Shown here: positions 43,456 to 54,005 of the stretch, one piece after another | How positions within the stretch are numbered: the first letter of the stretch is position 1 | Layout: each line of letters starts with the position of its first letter | Notes under the pieces: model-generated | What the model was told of the DNA's origin: nothing | The model's input: the letters and a program-made list of their open reading frames with translations, nothing else | Database searches by the model: none | Source of the DNA: Diabrotica undecimpunctata | Taxonomy: Eukaryota; Arthropoda; Insecta; Coleoptera; Chrysomelidae | Direction: 5' to 3' | Assembly (NCBI RefSeq): GCF_040954645.1 | Contig: NC_092807.1 | Span: 4,795,187 to 4,859,186 of the forward strand | DNA length: 64,000 nt | Made by a program: the position numbers and the translations under genes

Positions 43456-44859
43456 TCAAGACTTAGACAACATAGTGGAGATACAAGAAATAAATGAAGA
43501 ACAAAATGTAGAACCCATAACAACAGAGGAACTAGAAAAGGCAATTGAAAGAGTTAAATTAGGCAAAGCACCAGGCAAGGATCATATCACCCCGGAAATG
43601 ATAAAATTCATGGGAATAGAGGGAGTGGACAGCATGAAAGAACTAATGAATGATATCATAAAGAGAGCAGAAATACCACAGGACTGGAAGAAAGACATTA
43701 TACTACCAATACACAAAAAGGGCGACAAGAGAAACTGTAATAATTACCGAGGTATTACTATATCAAGTATTCGTGGGAAAGTATTATAGAAACAAGAATA
43801 AAAACTAAAATAGAACCAACTATGGAAGATACACAATGTGGATTCAGGAAGGACAGAAGCACGCAAGACCAGTGGTCAATAGTGAGAAAGTAATCAATAA
43901 AAATAGAGAAATACATATATGATTTATCGATCTGCAAAAGGCGTTTGACAGAATACAAAGAAAGGACGTATGGAGGACATTAAAGGAAAGCGGAGTTGAC
44001 AGGATAACAATTGATGTAATAAAGGATATGTACAATAATAATACAAATACGGTGAGAACCAACAACGAGGAATCCGAAAAATTTACTACAAGTCAAGGCG
44101 TCAAACAGGGATGCGTGTCGAGCCCACTACTGTTCTCAGTGGTACTGGATGAAGCAATAAAGAAAGCCAAGAGAAGAATGAGAAAACTAACATTAGGATA
44201 CTGGCAAATGAAACAGACTCAACTATCAGAGCTTCTATTTGCAGACGACATGGTTTTGATAGCAGATAACAGAGAAGACCTACAGAACAACCTTGAAATC
44301 CTAGAAGAAGAACTGTTAAACATAAATATGAAAATAAATACAGAGAAAACAAAAACAATGATAATTTCAAACAAGAGAAAGACACACGCAATACAATTAA
44401 ACGGAAAACAACTAGAACATTTTAAGTACCTAGGAGTAATAATTGAATCAAACGGTAAACAAGACATGGAAATAAATGAGAGAATGAAAATAGCAAACAG
44501 AAAGAGGACAGACAAAATACGTAACGAAACAATCAGACAAAACCTAACACTAGAACCAATAAACGAAAAAATAGTAGAGGGGCAACTAAGATGGTTCGGG
44601 CACGTGTGTAGAATGTCGAATGAAAGATTAACAAAACGAGTGTTTGAAACGAGAGTGCAAGGGAAAAACAAACGAGGAAGACCAAGAGTTAGGTGGGTAA
44701 CGAAATCAGAAAAGAAGTTGAGAAGAAAGGATTGACATGGGAAAGTGCACGAAATCTAACACAAGACCGGATAGCATGGAGACAACAGTGCAAAACTTAA
44801 CTCTACGAGCCTTACACCTAACGGTAGAAAGGCTTAGGACTAGGTATAAAATAAGTAAG
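43456..44859 (+). mobile_element. 5'-truncated LINE family G with (TAAG)n tail
   Basis: It starts in the pre-reverse-transcriptase linker (EELEKAIERVKLGKAPGKDH, 43525-43585) and continues IILPIHKKGDKRNCNNYRGI. A frame break occurs near 43788, then TQCGFRKDRSTQDQ and a decayed FIDLQKAFDR block; a further break precedes the frame 44028-44735: QGVKQGCVSSPLLFSVVLDE, LLFADDMVLIADNREDLQNN (catalytic box FADD), MKINTEKTKTMIIS, FKYLGVIIESNGKQDME, LRWFGHVCRMSNERLTKRVF. It ends with TAAGTAAGTAAG and is flanked by a 12-bp duplication. Several frameshifts make it non-functional. Confidence 0.9.
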
Positions 44860-44871
44860 TAAGTCAAGCAG

Positions 44872-45790
44872 CTATCTTACTGTGCTTCTTTAATTTACTG
44901 ATTATCTCGCGATGTTTTTCTTGTCATTTTGTTTTATTTCTGTTTTTATTTCATCTACTTTTGTCAATCATATTTGTATTTTGGACACTTTCTCAATTTC
45001 AATCAGTTTTTTTGTTCTGCTGCAAAATTTTCACGCAATTGTAGTATTTTGTTATTTAAATACGTAATTTTTATAAAGTTACCCTAAAGCCCGCTAATTG
45101 CTGATCTATTATTCACAGACATAAATTATTTACAGCGTAGTAGAAACATTTTTTATTTTAGAGCACGGCAGAAGCATTCGCGTTGTTGCTATGAAGAGTT
45201 TTTCCAGCGGTCAGCGGGAAAAACAGGGCTCGGCTGGAAAATCGATAGAATCCGCGATAGTCATTTGCATATCAGAGGGGTCAGCGTACACTAATAGCCT
45301 CCGACATGCCACCAATCCAGCACGTGATGGCTAAAAACGCTGAAAAGTCCCCTTTTTTATGGGAATTTATAACTCAGTAGTTAAATGGTAATGTAATTAT
45401 TGTCGTAAAAGCCCAACACAAGATGCCAAAAATAGAAACAAAAATTTGACTGATGAAAAGGTTGGTAATCTTGAAAGAATCCGTATTAATCAGCACGAAA
45501 TGACCGAAATTTTATTTTACATGGTCTGTAATAAAAATAACAGAAATGTATTAAATACAATTCCGAGAAATGGGAACGGCGCCGACGAGAGAGGAAATGG
45601 TAGACATTATACTATAGACCCAATAAGGGCGCCTTATTATTTTTCGTGTAATGATTCCTTTGTTTCAGAAATATTAATGTCTGGTTGATTCTCAGAATAA
45701 TTCTTACTTAAAGCTGAATCAGTCTTTTTGTTTTGGGCTTCTTTTTTTTAATACGGTATTATTATTTATTTTCTATAGGGGAAAGTAGTC
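44872..45790. other. Intergenic, nothing firm
   Basis: A GC-richer block at 45160-45350 stands out. A plus-strand frame (45446-45688) is open for 80 codons but is not recognisable. No RNA gene or repeat pairing was found. Confidence 0.4.
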
Positions 45791-46238
45791 GAAATTGTAT
45801 CTCCGCGGCGGTGGCCGGCAATCATCATAGCTATTCGGACTTTTGAGACGGCTGCTCTGAAAAGTTCATTTTTGATGTACATTCGTACCACTCTCTCAGG
45901 TTGCGCAGCCATGACATTCTACGCCTCCCTATAGTCCCTATGCTTCTCTTTCCTTTGATTTTTCCCTGCATAATCAGTTGGAGCAAGGTGTATTTCTCTC
46001 CACGTGTAATACGTCCGAGATATTTCAATTTTCTTGTTTTAATTATATTTAAAATTTCTATTTCTTTATTCATCCTTCTCAGAACATCTTTGTTTGTGAC
46101 GTGTTCTGTCCACGATATTTTCAGAATTCTTCTATACACCCACAGCTCGAATGATTCCAGTTTTTTCATTGATGTCGCATTCAAGGCCCAAGATTCCATT
46201 CCATAAAACAAAGTCAAAAAAATATAGCACCTCGCCAA
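45791..46238 (-). mobile_element. LINE family A copy, C-terminal part, minus strand
   Basis: Minus-strand frame reads [80 protein letters not shown] and [18 protein letters not shown], almost identical to copy 1 (1625-1990). A frame break at about 45870 precedes the conserved 3' end (CTCCGCGGCGG near 45800 on plus). It is 5'-truncated and joined head to head with LINE B at 46239. Confidence 0.88.
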
Positions 46239-46765
46239 ACGACACCTTTAATATCTATAAAAAAGTGAAAGAAATGAGAGGTAGACACAGAAAGAGACAA
46301 GAAACAATATTAAGAAATAATATTAACGAGATAATTATAGGTACAGAAGAGAAACTGGAGAGATGGAAAGAATACATACACACACTTTTTGACTCTCAAA
46401 CAGAAAAAAGAATAGATGCATTTGAAAGGTATATATCAAACGAATGTTACTAATGGTGAGGTAGTTTGGTGCATGAGTAAACAAAAAGAATTACTCAGCA
46501 TAATTAAAGAGAGAAAAATACAATACTTGGGTCATGTGTTGAGAGGTGAAAGATATGAATTACTCCAAATCATATTGCAAGGTAAAGTGCAGGGCAAAAG
46601 ATCAGTTAGAAAACGTCAGAACTCGTGGCTGAAAGACCTGAGGAGATGATTTGACCGCTCATCCACAGAAACCTTTCGTGCAGCAGTTTCCAAAGTTACA
46701 ATTGCCATTTGGATCACCAACCTTCGAAAGGACGCGGCGTAAGAAGAAGAAGAAGAAGAAGAATA
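46239..46765 (+). mobile_element. LINE family B copy, reverse transcriptase core deleted
   Basis: It starts with the linker (FNIYKKVKEMRGRHRKRQET, then TEEKLERWKEYIHTLFDSQT) and jumps to the C-terminal end (GIYQTNVTNGEVVWCMSKQK, ELLSIIKERKIQYLGHVLRG, ERYELLQIILQGKVQGKRSV, NSWLKDLRR) with a stop near 46648 and decayed [20 protein letters not shown] afterwards. The 3' tail is an AAG microsatellite. The deletion of the palm resembles that in LINE A copy 1. Confidence 0.82.
46742..46763. repeat. (AAG)n microsatellite, LINE tail
   Basis: Seven AAG units directly after the LINE B coding end. This family ends in such repeats, so it is interpreted as the element's 3' tail. Confidence 0.88.
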
Positions 46766-47182
46766 CGTCATTGATCTTACCTTACAATTACAGTAACCTA
46801 TATTTTTTAGCAATTTTGCAAGAAAGGTAATTAGTGTGAAGTAGTAAAATTTCTGATTAACAATATTTCTGAAATGTCAAATGGTGATAGCTCAAATTTC
46901 TTTCCTAGATGGCGTCGTTACCTTACTGGACAAACGGTGTGACTTGTCATCATAGCCTTTTATATAGATAGATAGTTACGAGGCAATATTATAAAATTGG
47001 ACCTTTCGCCCCGACCTACCTACTAGAGCAATTTGAATTCATACTTCTTATGCTCTACAGAAGAGTGGACCATTGGCTGTCGAGTGTCTATCGGTAATCC
47101 AAAACAGTAGCAAATTCGTGAAATATACTTTACTTTTTTAATCAGCAATACGAGACGATTTTTTGTTAATTCTTAGAACGCG
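46766..47182. other. Intergenic, nothing recognised
   Basis: AT-rich sequence without recognisable coding or repeat. Confidence 0.4.
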
Positions 47183-47547
47183 TTATACCATATAAGGCGC
47201 AATATCCGTTACAAAAAGAATCGAGATTACAGCAGGAACAGTTTGATGAAGGAAAAAAATACTTAAACTATCCTGTATAATTTTTATAACGTGGTTAGTA
47301 TCGGTCTTTACTAATTGCTGAGAAGCGATTAGAAACAGTTTACATTTTGTGCCCTCATCTAACACACCAATAAGCACATGAATAATACATCGTCCAAAGA
47401 ATCTGTTGCTTCATTCAAAATGTTGAAAAAGTCGTGTTCTGCAACAGTTTTTCTAATGGCATTGTAGACGTATTTATATTTACTGTGTTTAACAACTTCC
47501 CTAATGGCTTGTTTTATCAACTTCTCGATTGGTGAAAAAAGTAGCAA
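47183..47547 (-). pseudogene. hAT/CGGBP1-like transposase fragment
   Basis: Two overlapping minus-strand frames give SPIEKLIKQAIREVVKHSKY, then ILNEATDSLDDVLFMCLLV (equivalent to the SIDETTDS block), GVLDEGTKCKLFLIASQQLV and VISILFVTDIAPYMV (equivalent to LLFVTDAAPYM). This order is that of insect CGGBP1-like proteins, which derive from hAT transposases. One frameshift near 47380 and missing ends show it is a relic. The assignment is from remembered family motifs and is moderate. Confidence 0.6.
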
Positions 47548-48246
47548 TGTGCACTTGTTACATACATTATTACTATCATACTATCCTTTTGTATTTATTT
47601 AAAAAAATATTGAGTAACAAACATTAAAAAATCGTCTGGTGTAACTAGGCTTTTCATAAAAAAGTAGGAACGTCTATAGGCGCCAGCCAGCATTTTTAGC
47701 GGCGCTGCCAAAGCCACCCATACCGATAACGAAAGTAAGTCGTCTAATCTTGATTCCCATCTTGACAGCATCGGGACGCCTCTCTAAGTGAGACGCTGGC
47801 TGTTGCGCCGCGACGCACATCGGTGGAGCGGCGTCGTTATACGAGATTCGAAGATAGTTGGCGTTCCGCCAACCACAACACATTCGAGAGGAAATATTAG
47901 ACGTGGATGAGTGTCGACTGTCACAGAAACAACGCGTATTACCATGAAATGTGGGGTCCATTAGCGGAGACTGGAAAATTTCAATAGAGTACAGGCAACA
48001 CATTCAAATTAGTTGTTTATATTATTGTTCTTAACACGGTAATTGCCAGTTATAATAAAAAAATTAACCACCAGGCCACCTCGTGATTTTTTTAATTACA
48101 TCAATATTTAGTTATTTATTTATCTAGACACCTCACAAACACTATAGACTAATAGTAATTACATGTGAAGGCAAAAAAAGAAAAAATACAATAAATGAAT
48201 GAAAGAAACGAACATTAATAATACAATAAGAAAATAATACAATAAA
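47548..48246. other. Intergenic with a GC-rich block
   Basis: The stretch 47680-47990 is clearly more GC-rich and less AT-biased than its surroundings; a minus-strand frame of 109 codons crosses it but has no recognisable motif. It may be an unidentified repeat. Confidence 0.35.
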
Positions 48247-49240
48247 CCCCTTAAACCTAGTGCTGATGAGCAAGCAATGTCTTAAGTTCCCAGCTTTTTG
48301 CATTAAATATATCCACATGAATCAGTCTATTAAATACTTCATTACAAATTTTTAACATATTGTTTATTGGTGATATGTTTCTATAGTAATTTGTAAAGAA
48401 TAGATCTAAGTTAGTTATCCTTAACCTACTCTTGGACACTCTAAAGTAAATAAACTCAATTAAACCACAGTTTGTGTACTTAATACTGTTAACAATCAAG
48501 TATATGAACATAATGGCCTGACTGTTTCTTCTAGTGGCAAGTGAGCAACTGAAATGAGTCTAACATTACCCTGTATGAGACCACATATGGATATTTCTTA
48601 TTTTTCCTTACGTATAGAAATCTTAAAAATCGTTTTTGCATTTTTTCAATCATTTTTGAGTTTGAAAATGCCGTAGGAGACCATATGATTGAAGCATATT
48701 CCATATGTGGTCTTACCAGGGCATTATAGAGTTTTATAATTGTGCTTATTCTGAAATTTTTGCTATTTCTAATGACCAAATCCAAAACACGATCCTCTCT
48801 TAGTTATTTCATAAAAGTGTATATTGAACTTCATGTTGATTTGGAATTTAACTCCAAGATCCTTCATAACACTCACTCTCTCAACTCGATCATCATTAAT
48901 ATAATAATCTTCACTAACACTATTGAGTTTTCGCGTATATGAAACTACTGCACACTGTTTAAGAGTCATTTTTGAATCGTTAAACCATTGAATAACTGAT
49001 CTTAGATCATCTTGCAATTTGACTGCATCTTTCTTATTAGAGATCGTTTTAAAAAGTTTAAAATCATCGGCATACATTAAGCTGTTAGAAGATTTAATAC
49101 AATCTGGCAAGTTGTTAATAAATAAGATAAAGAGCAATGGCCCGAGTTTGCTCCCTTGTGGGACTCCTGAGGATGACACATATTGGCGAGAAAAGCAATT
49201 TAAATATATTTCAGACAAGTTTTATTAGTAGCAGTATTAT
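48247..49240 (-). mobile_element. CR1/Jockey-like LINE, 3' third, minus strand
   Basis: The frame 49218-48769 reads SGVPQGSKLGPLLFILFINN, LMYADDFKLFKTISNKKDAV (catalytic YADD), LQDDLRSVIQWFNDSKMTLK, VSVMKDLGVKFQINMKFNIH. After a frame change near 48775 it continues VIRNSKNFRISTIIKLYNAL, VRPHMEYASIIWSPTAFSNS, MIEKMQKRFLRFLYVRKNKK, and after another near 48540 to a stop near 48257. The order and motifs are those of CR1/Jockey-type reverse transcriptases. Fingers and endonuclease are absent. Confidence 0.87.
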
Positions 49241-49312
49241 TTTGCGAATAAAACATTTATTTTTTTATTGTTTTTTTGTTGCGCTACACAATCTAAAGAA
49301 ATATTTACACTA

Positions 49313-49790
49313 TGAAAACTTTAAAAATAAATGGGAAAAAACCTGAACTCATAATCGAGTATAATAACTTAAAAGCGTTCATAGACCTTACAGATCAGAT
49401 AAAATCTTACAATCGTTCATTCAGGAAAGGGATTAAGTGGTACAGAACACTGGCCTTTGGGCTAATTTTAGGATCCACAGTTGTATTTTAGGTAAAGAAG
49501 TAACAAAGGCCAAGATATCAATTACCGAGTTCAAAGAACATATTCTCGAAGCTATATTCTTTCCATCCACAGCGCCACAGGAAGTAAAGCATCAAGAAAA
49601 TCACAAACTTGAGAATGTCGAAACAACAAATCTTTCTGTGGTAATCACTGAATATTACAAGAATACTATAGAAAAGCTGTCTCCAATAAGACTCCTCAGT
49701 CTCCCTGGAAATGTATAGCTTGCAATAAACATTACTGTATTTCCGGCTTCTTTGTAGCCCATTCCGCCAACAAAATATAGTTCTACAAAT
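49313..49790 (+). pseudogene. piggyBac-like transposase, C-terminal catalytic part and Cys-rich end
   Basis: Translation gives IEYNNLKAFIDLTDQIKSYN, then RSFRKGIKWYRTLAFGLILG (equivalent to the YN..KGGVD..DQ...Y...R...RWY block with the last catalytic Asp region), a stop at 49490, then ISITEFKEHILEAIFFPST, a Lys/Glu-rich spacer, and KCIACNKHYC, a degraded Cys-rich end. The K-G-G-V of the motif is changed (KAFI). It ends only about 90 bases before the Tc1 element. Confidence 0.72.
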
Positions 49791-50079
49791 TTGGTTGCTA
49801 ATTTTAAATCTATCATATATTTGTCTTATAGAATGTGTTTAGTTTTTTCTAATAAACAAACTTCCAAAGCATATACACTAGTGGCCAAAATTCTGAAAAC
49901 TTTACAAAAATTTTAGTTTTGTTGTCAGCATTCCTCTTTTTTACAAGACTAATGTTATTTATAAGTTTATCCATAACTTTATTGCATCGTTTTATGCTTC
50001 TACTTAATATTTAACATTCATTTTAATAGGAAAAACCATCTAAAAAATTAAAAATAAATAAAACAACAGCCGTTAGCTA

Positions 50080-51137
50080 TTAGTAGATATTTAAAAAAAA
50101 AATGGTACAATGGTTATTATCAAGAAAATTAGTATTTGGTGGGATAACCTTTGTTTTTTATTCTATTCTGAGAGACACGGAGTTCACGAGACGAGTCAAA
50201 TCTTCTGGTGTAATAACTCGAAACCAGTTTTGAATAATGCCTTATATCAGTTATTTCTTGTTACTTGAGTTTCGGCGTGGTACTAACACTTTCAGCCTTG
50301 ACCATACATTTTTTATTGGATTTAGATCGGGACTATTTCCAGGTCAAGGCAGGACAGTAACGTCATGGTTTCTTAACCATTCCATGGAATTAGCCATATG
50401 ACAAGGCGCTCTATCCTGGAAAACGCATTGGAAGACGCATTGTTGGGCATCCCTAGCAAACAAATCTCTGATAGTCGGCAGCAGTTTGGCTTGCAGTATC
50501 TCTTCCTGATTTTTTTTGCATTAATATTGCCCTTTATTGCTGCGAAACGTCCAACTCCATTAGTGGTCATACAAGCCCATACCATGGCACTCACAGGATG
50601 CTTCATAGTGGCCATAGTACATACAGTGGGGCAAACGATCTTCCCGCGGTCGGCGGCGAACAACTTCACTCCCAAAAATCGAGATTCTGGTCTTCTGTCC
50701 ACCCTGTGTGCCAAAGCCCAATCAATGCGTTTTTGCCTCTGTTTTTCGCTTAGGAACAGCTTCTTTCTAGGAGTTCGTGCTCGTAATACATTTTCACACA
50801 ACTTTCTTCTGATAGTGCGGTCCGATATTTGTAAGCCAGTTGATTTGACAATAGCATTAATTTCTTTTGCACATCTGCAACGATCTTCTAAAGAAAGTCT
50901 GCATATTCTACACTCATCCTATTGACTAATTTTCGGTTTTCTGCCTGTTCTTTTTGCTGATTTTGTCGTTCCAGTGTTATGATAACGTTTACAAACTTTC
51001 ATTACACCTGATTTTGTGGCGCCACCACCCAATTTGTTTGCTATTTCTTGATATATGTAACCATCTTCTCGAAGGATAATTGCTTTGGCTCTCTTTTCTG
51101 GCGACCAGTCAACACGTTTTGGGTTTCTTGGTGCCAT
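50080..51137 (-). pseudogene. Tc1 transposase relic
   Basis: The start at 51137 gives MAPRNPKRVDWSPEKRAKAI, an HTH (YQEIANKLGGGATKSGVMKV) and a GRPK-type linker (KRTGRKPKIS). After a stop at 50919 it continues IVKSTGLQISDRTIRRKLCE, KKLFLSEKQRQKRIDWALAH, then PESRFLGVKLFAADRG (the usual DESRF has lost its Asp), MKHPVSAMVWACMTTNGVGR, then in shifted frames FQDRAPCHMAN near 50420, GNSPDLNPIEN-like sequence near 50330 and the end. Loss of the first catalytic Asp and at least three frame breaks make it inactive. Confidence 0.87.
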
Positions 51138-51366
51138 TTTCGTCGAATCGACACTGATGTATTCCTCTCTGACAATTAAACAATATCACCTTAGTAACAA
51201 CTACCTGATGTCATTAATAAACACTGGAAGTCGCACGAAACTATATTAAACGCTTCCAATTGGGTCGTTGACTGACTAGCAAAACCCTGACGCAATACAG
51301 AATTGCCAATGTTGCCATTCACAACTCTAGAATTTTCATATTTTATTAAATAATTATGTTAATATA

Positions 51367-51915
51367 TACTAGCGGAACAACTCGACATCCAGTTTTTTAA
51401 ATGAAATTTTTATTTTGCGAGAAAAATTAAGAGATCAATACAAACAATATAAGCAAGAATATACATAACATTCATCAATAATAATGCAAGTAAAAAAAAG
51501 TGATTATGGAAGTGGACCTCAAAACCGGAATGCAATTTTTAGTTCATCAAATGTCGACATGGATATCATTTAGCAGTTAATTTTGCATGCTGATCACGAA
51601 TCCGGTGTCAGATTTGCTCTATCTCGACGTTTTATGCGCGTTTCGGGTCACTTCCGGTGTCGGATCGCAACCGGAAGTACATATTTAGATTCGTCTCGAC
51701 GAGACCTTTCGATCCATATATACATTGTGGGGTCTAAAACTTAAAGTAAATTTTAACTTCCGGTCATCTCAAAGCCGGAAGTGAATTTTTGTACCAAAAG
51801 TATATCTTGACAATCTCATACGTAATACTAATAATATTCCTAAAAAATATTTTAATTATCTAATATGGTTTTTGAGTAAAGTGGTGGACAAGAAAAGGGC
51901 TTAGCGTTTTAGTAT
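51367..51915. repeat. Interspersed repeat R2, copy 2, nested in the Tc1 element
   Basis: It starts TACTAGCGGAACAACTCGAC and ends GCGTTTTAGTATA, like copy 1 (41015-41618). Positions 51518-51915 align to 41221-41618 without gaps at about 98% identity. The first 150 bases are shorter than in copy 1. Its position inside a TA-bordered Tc1 element shows it inserted after that element. Confidence 0.88.
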
Positions 51916-52181
51916 ACAAGAGTGAGAAATACATAAAATATTAAGCAGACATATAAAACAATAAAATAAAGATGTATTGTACTGATAAACTATATAAATC
52001 CCGATCATAAGACGAGTGTTGGTGGAAAAACGATAATTTTTGTAAATTTTGGCCACTAGTGTATATAGTGGCTATATACTGAGTTCTTTGGTAACAGAAA
52101 CTTGAAATTACGGGGAAGCGAGGCGACTTGGGTCTGCCAGGCGACATATTTATCATTTATCATCAGTATCATTATTAAAAA

Positions 52182-52880
52182 ATGTCAGGTAAAGATGGAA
52201 ATCCCAGTTGCTCGGGTGTAAAGAGGAAATGGGACTAAAAAAAACAATTGACAGAAGAGAAACTAATTCGTATTTTAGACGAAAATACTGATAATGATGA
52301 TGATTTTGATGCGTCCAGTGATGATAATTATGTTCCTAAAGTTGATAAAGTGATGACGATGATGTAGTTCCTAATATAGAGGCAAGGGCAAGCATATTTT
52401 AAAAAAATTATTCAACACTTCTCACTAGAGGTATTGATTTTAGGATATAAATACTTCTGTTGCAAATAATGATGGAACAGATATTTGGGAGGAAGTTCCT
52501 AATTCGATGAAGCAGTTTGATTTTACAAAAATACAACAATTGCTAGTTCCTCTTCCTAGTGAAAGACATATTGATTATTATAGAATGTTATTGACGAATG
52601 AATTTTTGCAACGTATATGCGACCAAGCTAATACGAATGCTGAAGATATATTTTTGAAAACCGGATTTCAGGAAAATTCTAGAATAATCCAATAGAAACC
52701 TATTACACCCGACGAATAATGTGTATTTGTGAAAGAACGACCCCTTGTTTACCACACCAATTATCTTTCTGCTTTCTGCTTTCTGCTTATATTTCGATAT
52801 CTTCATTTCGTACAATAACCATCTGATAATGAACTTGATGACAGGATTTATAAGGTGACGACTTTATTTAATTTTTTTAA
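52182..52880 (+). pseudogene. piggyBac-like transposase, N-terminal part
   Basis: From ATG at 52182 it reads SGKDGNPSCSGVKRKWD, a stop, then KKQLTEEKLIRILDENTDND and DDFDASSDDNYVPKVDK, the acidic N-terminus typical of piggyBac proteins. After a frame change it reads DGTDIWEEVPNSMKQFDFTK, then LLVPLPSERHIDYYRMLLTN and EFLQRICDQANTNAEDIF. The catalytic domain is missing. It stands on the far side of the Tc1 element from the C-terminal fragment, but in the wrong order to be one split copy (C-terminus first), so at least two piggyBac copies were involved. Confidence 0.72.
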
Positions 52881-52888
52881 TGAAATAA

Positions 52889-54005
52889 TGGAACTCGAGA
52901 GCCGCTCTTTGCAAAACAAGTCTTGATTCAAAAATGTCTGGATCAACAGAAAGATGTTTACGCCTGTTTTATCGACTATGAGAAAGCATTCGATACTATC
53001 AAACATGACAAACTCATAGAACTATTACATCTTACAGGACTTGACACTAAATACATCCAGATTATAAAAAATCTATATTGGAATCAAACAGCCCACATGA
53101 AGAATGGACATATGGTGAGTGAAAACGTAACCATTTCGAGAGGGGTTAGACAGGGCTGTATTCTTTCGCCACTGCTTTTCAACCTGTACACGGAACAAAT
53201 ATTTCTAGAGGCACTGGAAGAGTACAACGAGGGCATCAAGATTAATGGCGTACCAATAAGTAATTTTCGATATGCAGATGATACTGTTATACTGGCCGAT
53301 AATATCGAAGATTTACAGATGATGCTAAATAGAGTAAATACAATTGGCAACCAATTTGGACTGAAGATCAATAGAAAGAAAACTAAATTTATGGTGATCA
53401 GTAAAAAGAACATTCAACATATCGACCTGAATATTGAAGCCGAACGTATTGAAAGAGTACACCGATTTAAATATCTGGGATATACAGTAAATGATAAGTG
53501 GGACCCAGATGTAGAGATTAAGATCCGAATTGAAATAGCAAGATCCAAATTCATCAAAATGAGAAAGCTCTTAAGCAACCGCCACCTAAGCGTTAACCTC
53601 CGAGTACGGAGTTGAAGGGTGGACGTTAACAGCAGCAACTATAAAGAAGTTAGCGGCTCTAGAAATGTGGCTGTATCGACGCATACTGAGAATATCTTGG
53701 ACAGACAGAGTGACCAACACAGAGGTATTAAGACGAATGGGTAAAGAGATGGAATTGTTAACAGCTGTTAAAAGGAGGAAAGCGTCATACCTAGGCCATG
53801 TGTTCCGTAATGATAAGTACAGTCTGCTACAGCTTATCGTGGAAGGCAAGATTGAAGGTAGAAGAGGTTTGGGTAGAAAGAAGAAATCCTGGCTGAGAAA
53901 TTTGAGAGAATGGTTTCAAATACCAGAAGGCGCGAACATAATACATGCGGCACAAAACAGAGAAACCTATCGTTTGATGGTCGCCAACCTTCGGTAGAAG
54001 ACGGC
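52889..54005 (+). mobile_element. LINE (family A/B relative), well-preserved reverse transcriptase, one deletion
   Basis: It starts mid-fingers with GTREPLFAKQVLIQKCLDQQ, then VYACFIDYEKAFDTIKHDKL, RGVRQGCILSPLLFNLYTEQ, ISNFRYADDTVILADNIEDL (intact YADD), GLKINRKKTKFMVISKK, FKYLGYTVNDKWDPDVE, to LRVRS (53615). A small deletion (joining CTCCGAGTA to CGGAGTTGAAG) shifts to a second frame: [74 protein letters not shown]...MVANLR and a stop at about 53997. The 5' third and endonuclease are missing. The 3' tail is GAAGAATGAAAT. Confidence 0.9.

Larger units (their letters stand above)
49876..52061. mobile_element. Tc1-type transposon, complete ends, dead, carrying a nested repeat
   Basis: The left end CACTAGTGGCCAAAATT (49876) and the right inverted copy (ending 52061) are identical over 15 or more bases and both are bordered by TA, the target of Tc1/mariner elements. 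The transposase relic lies inside on the minus strand. A copy of repeat R2 (51367-51917) is inserted between the transposase start and the right end; without it the element would be about 1.6 kb, the usual Tc1 size. Confidence 0.9.

Noticed and set aside
44219..44671. Minus-strand 150-codon frame
   Set aside because: It is the antisense shadow of LINE G.
50398..50925. Plus-strand 175-codon frame
   Set aside because: It is antisense to the Tc1 transposase relic, which has clear family motifs.
49313..52880. A single piggyBac element interrupted by the Tc1 transposon
   Set aside because: The C-terminal part precedes the N-terminal part on the same strand, which a simple insertion cannot produce.
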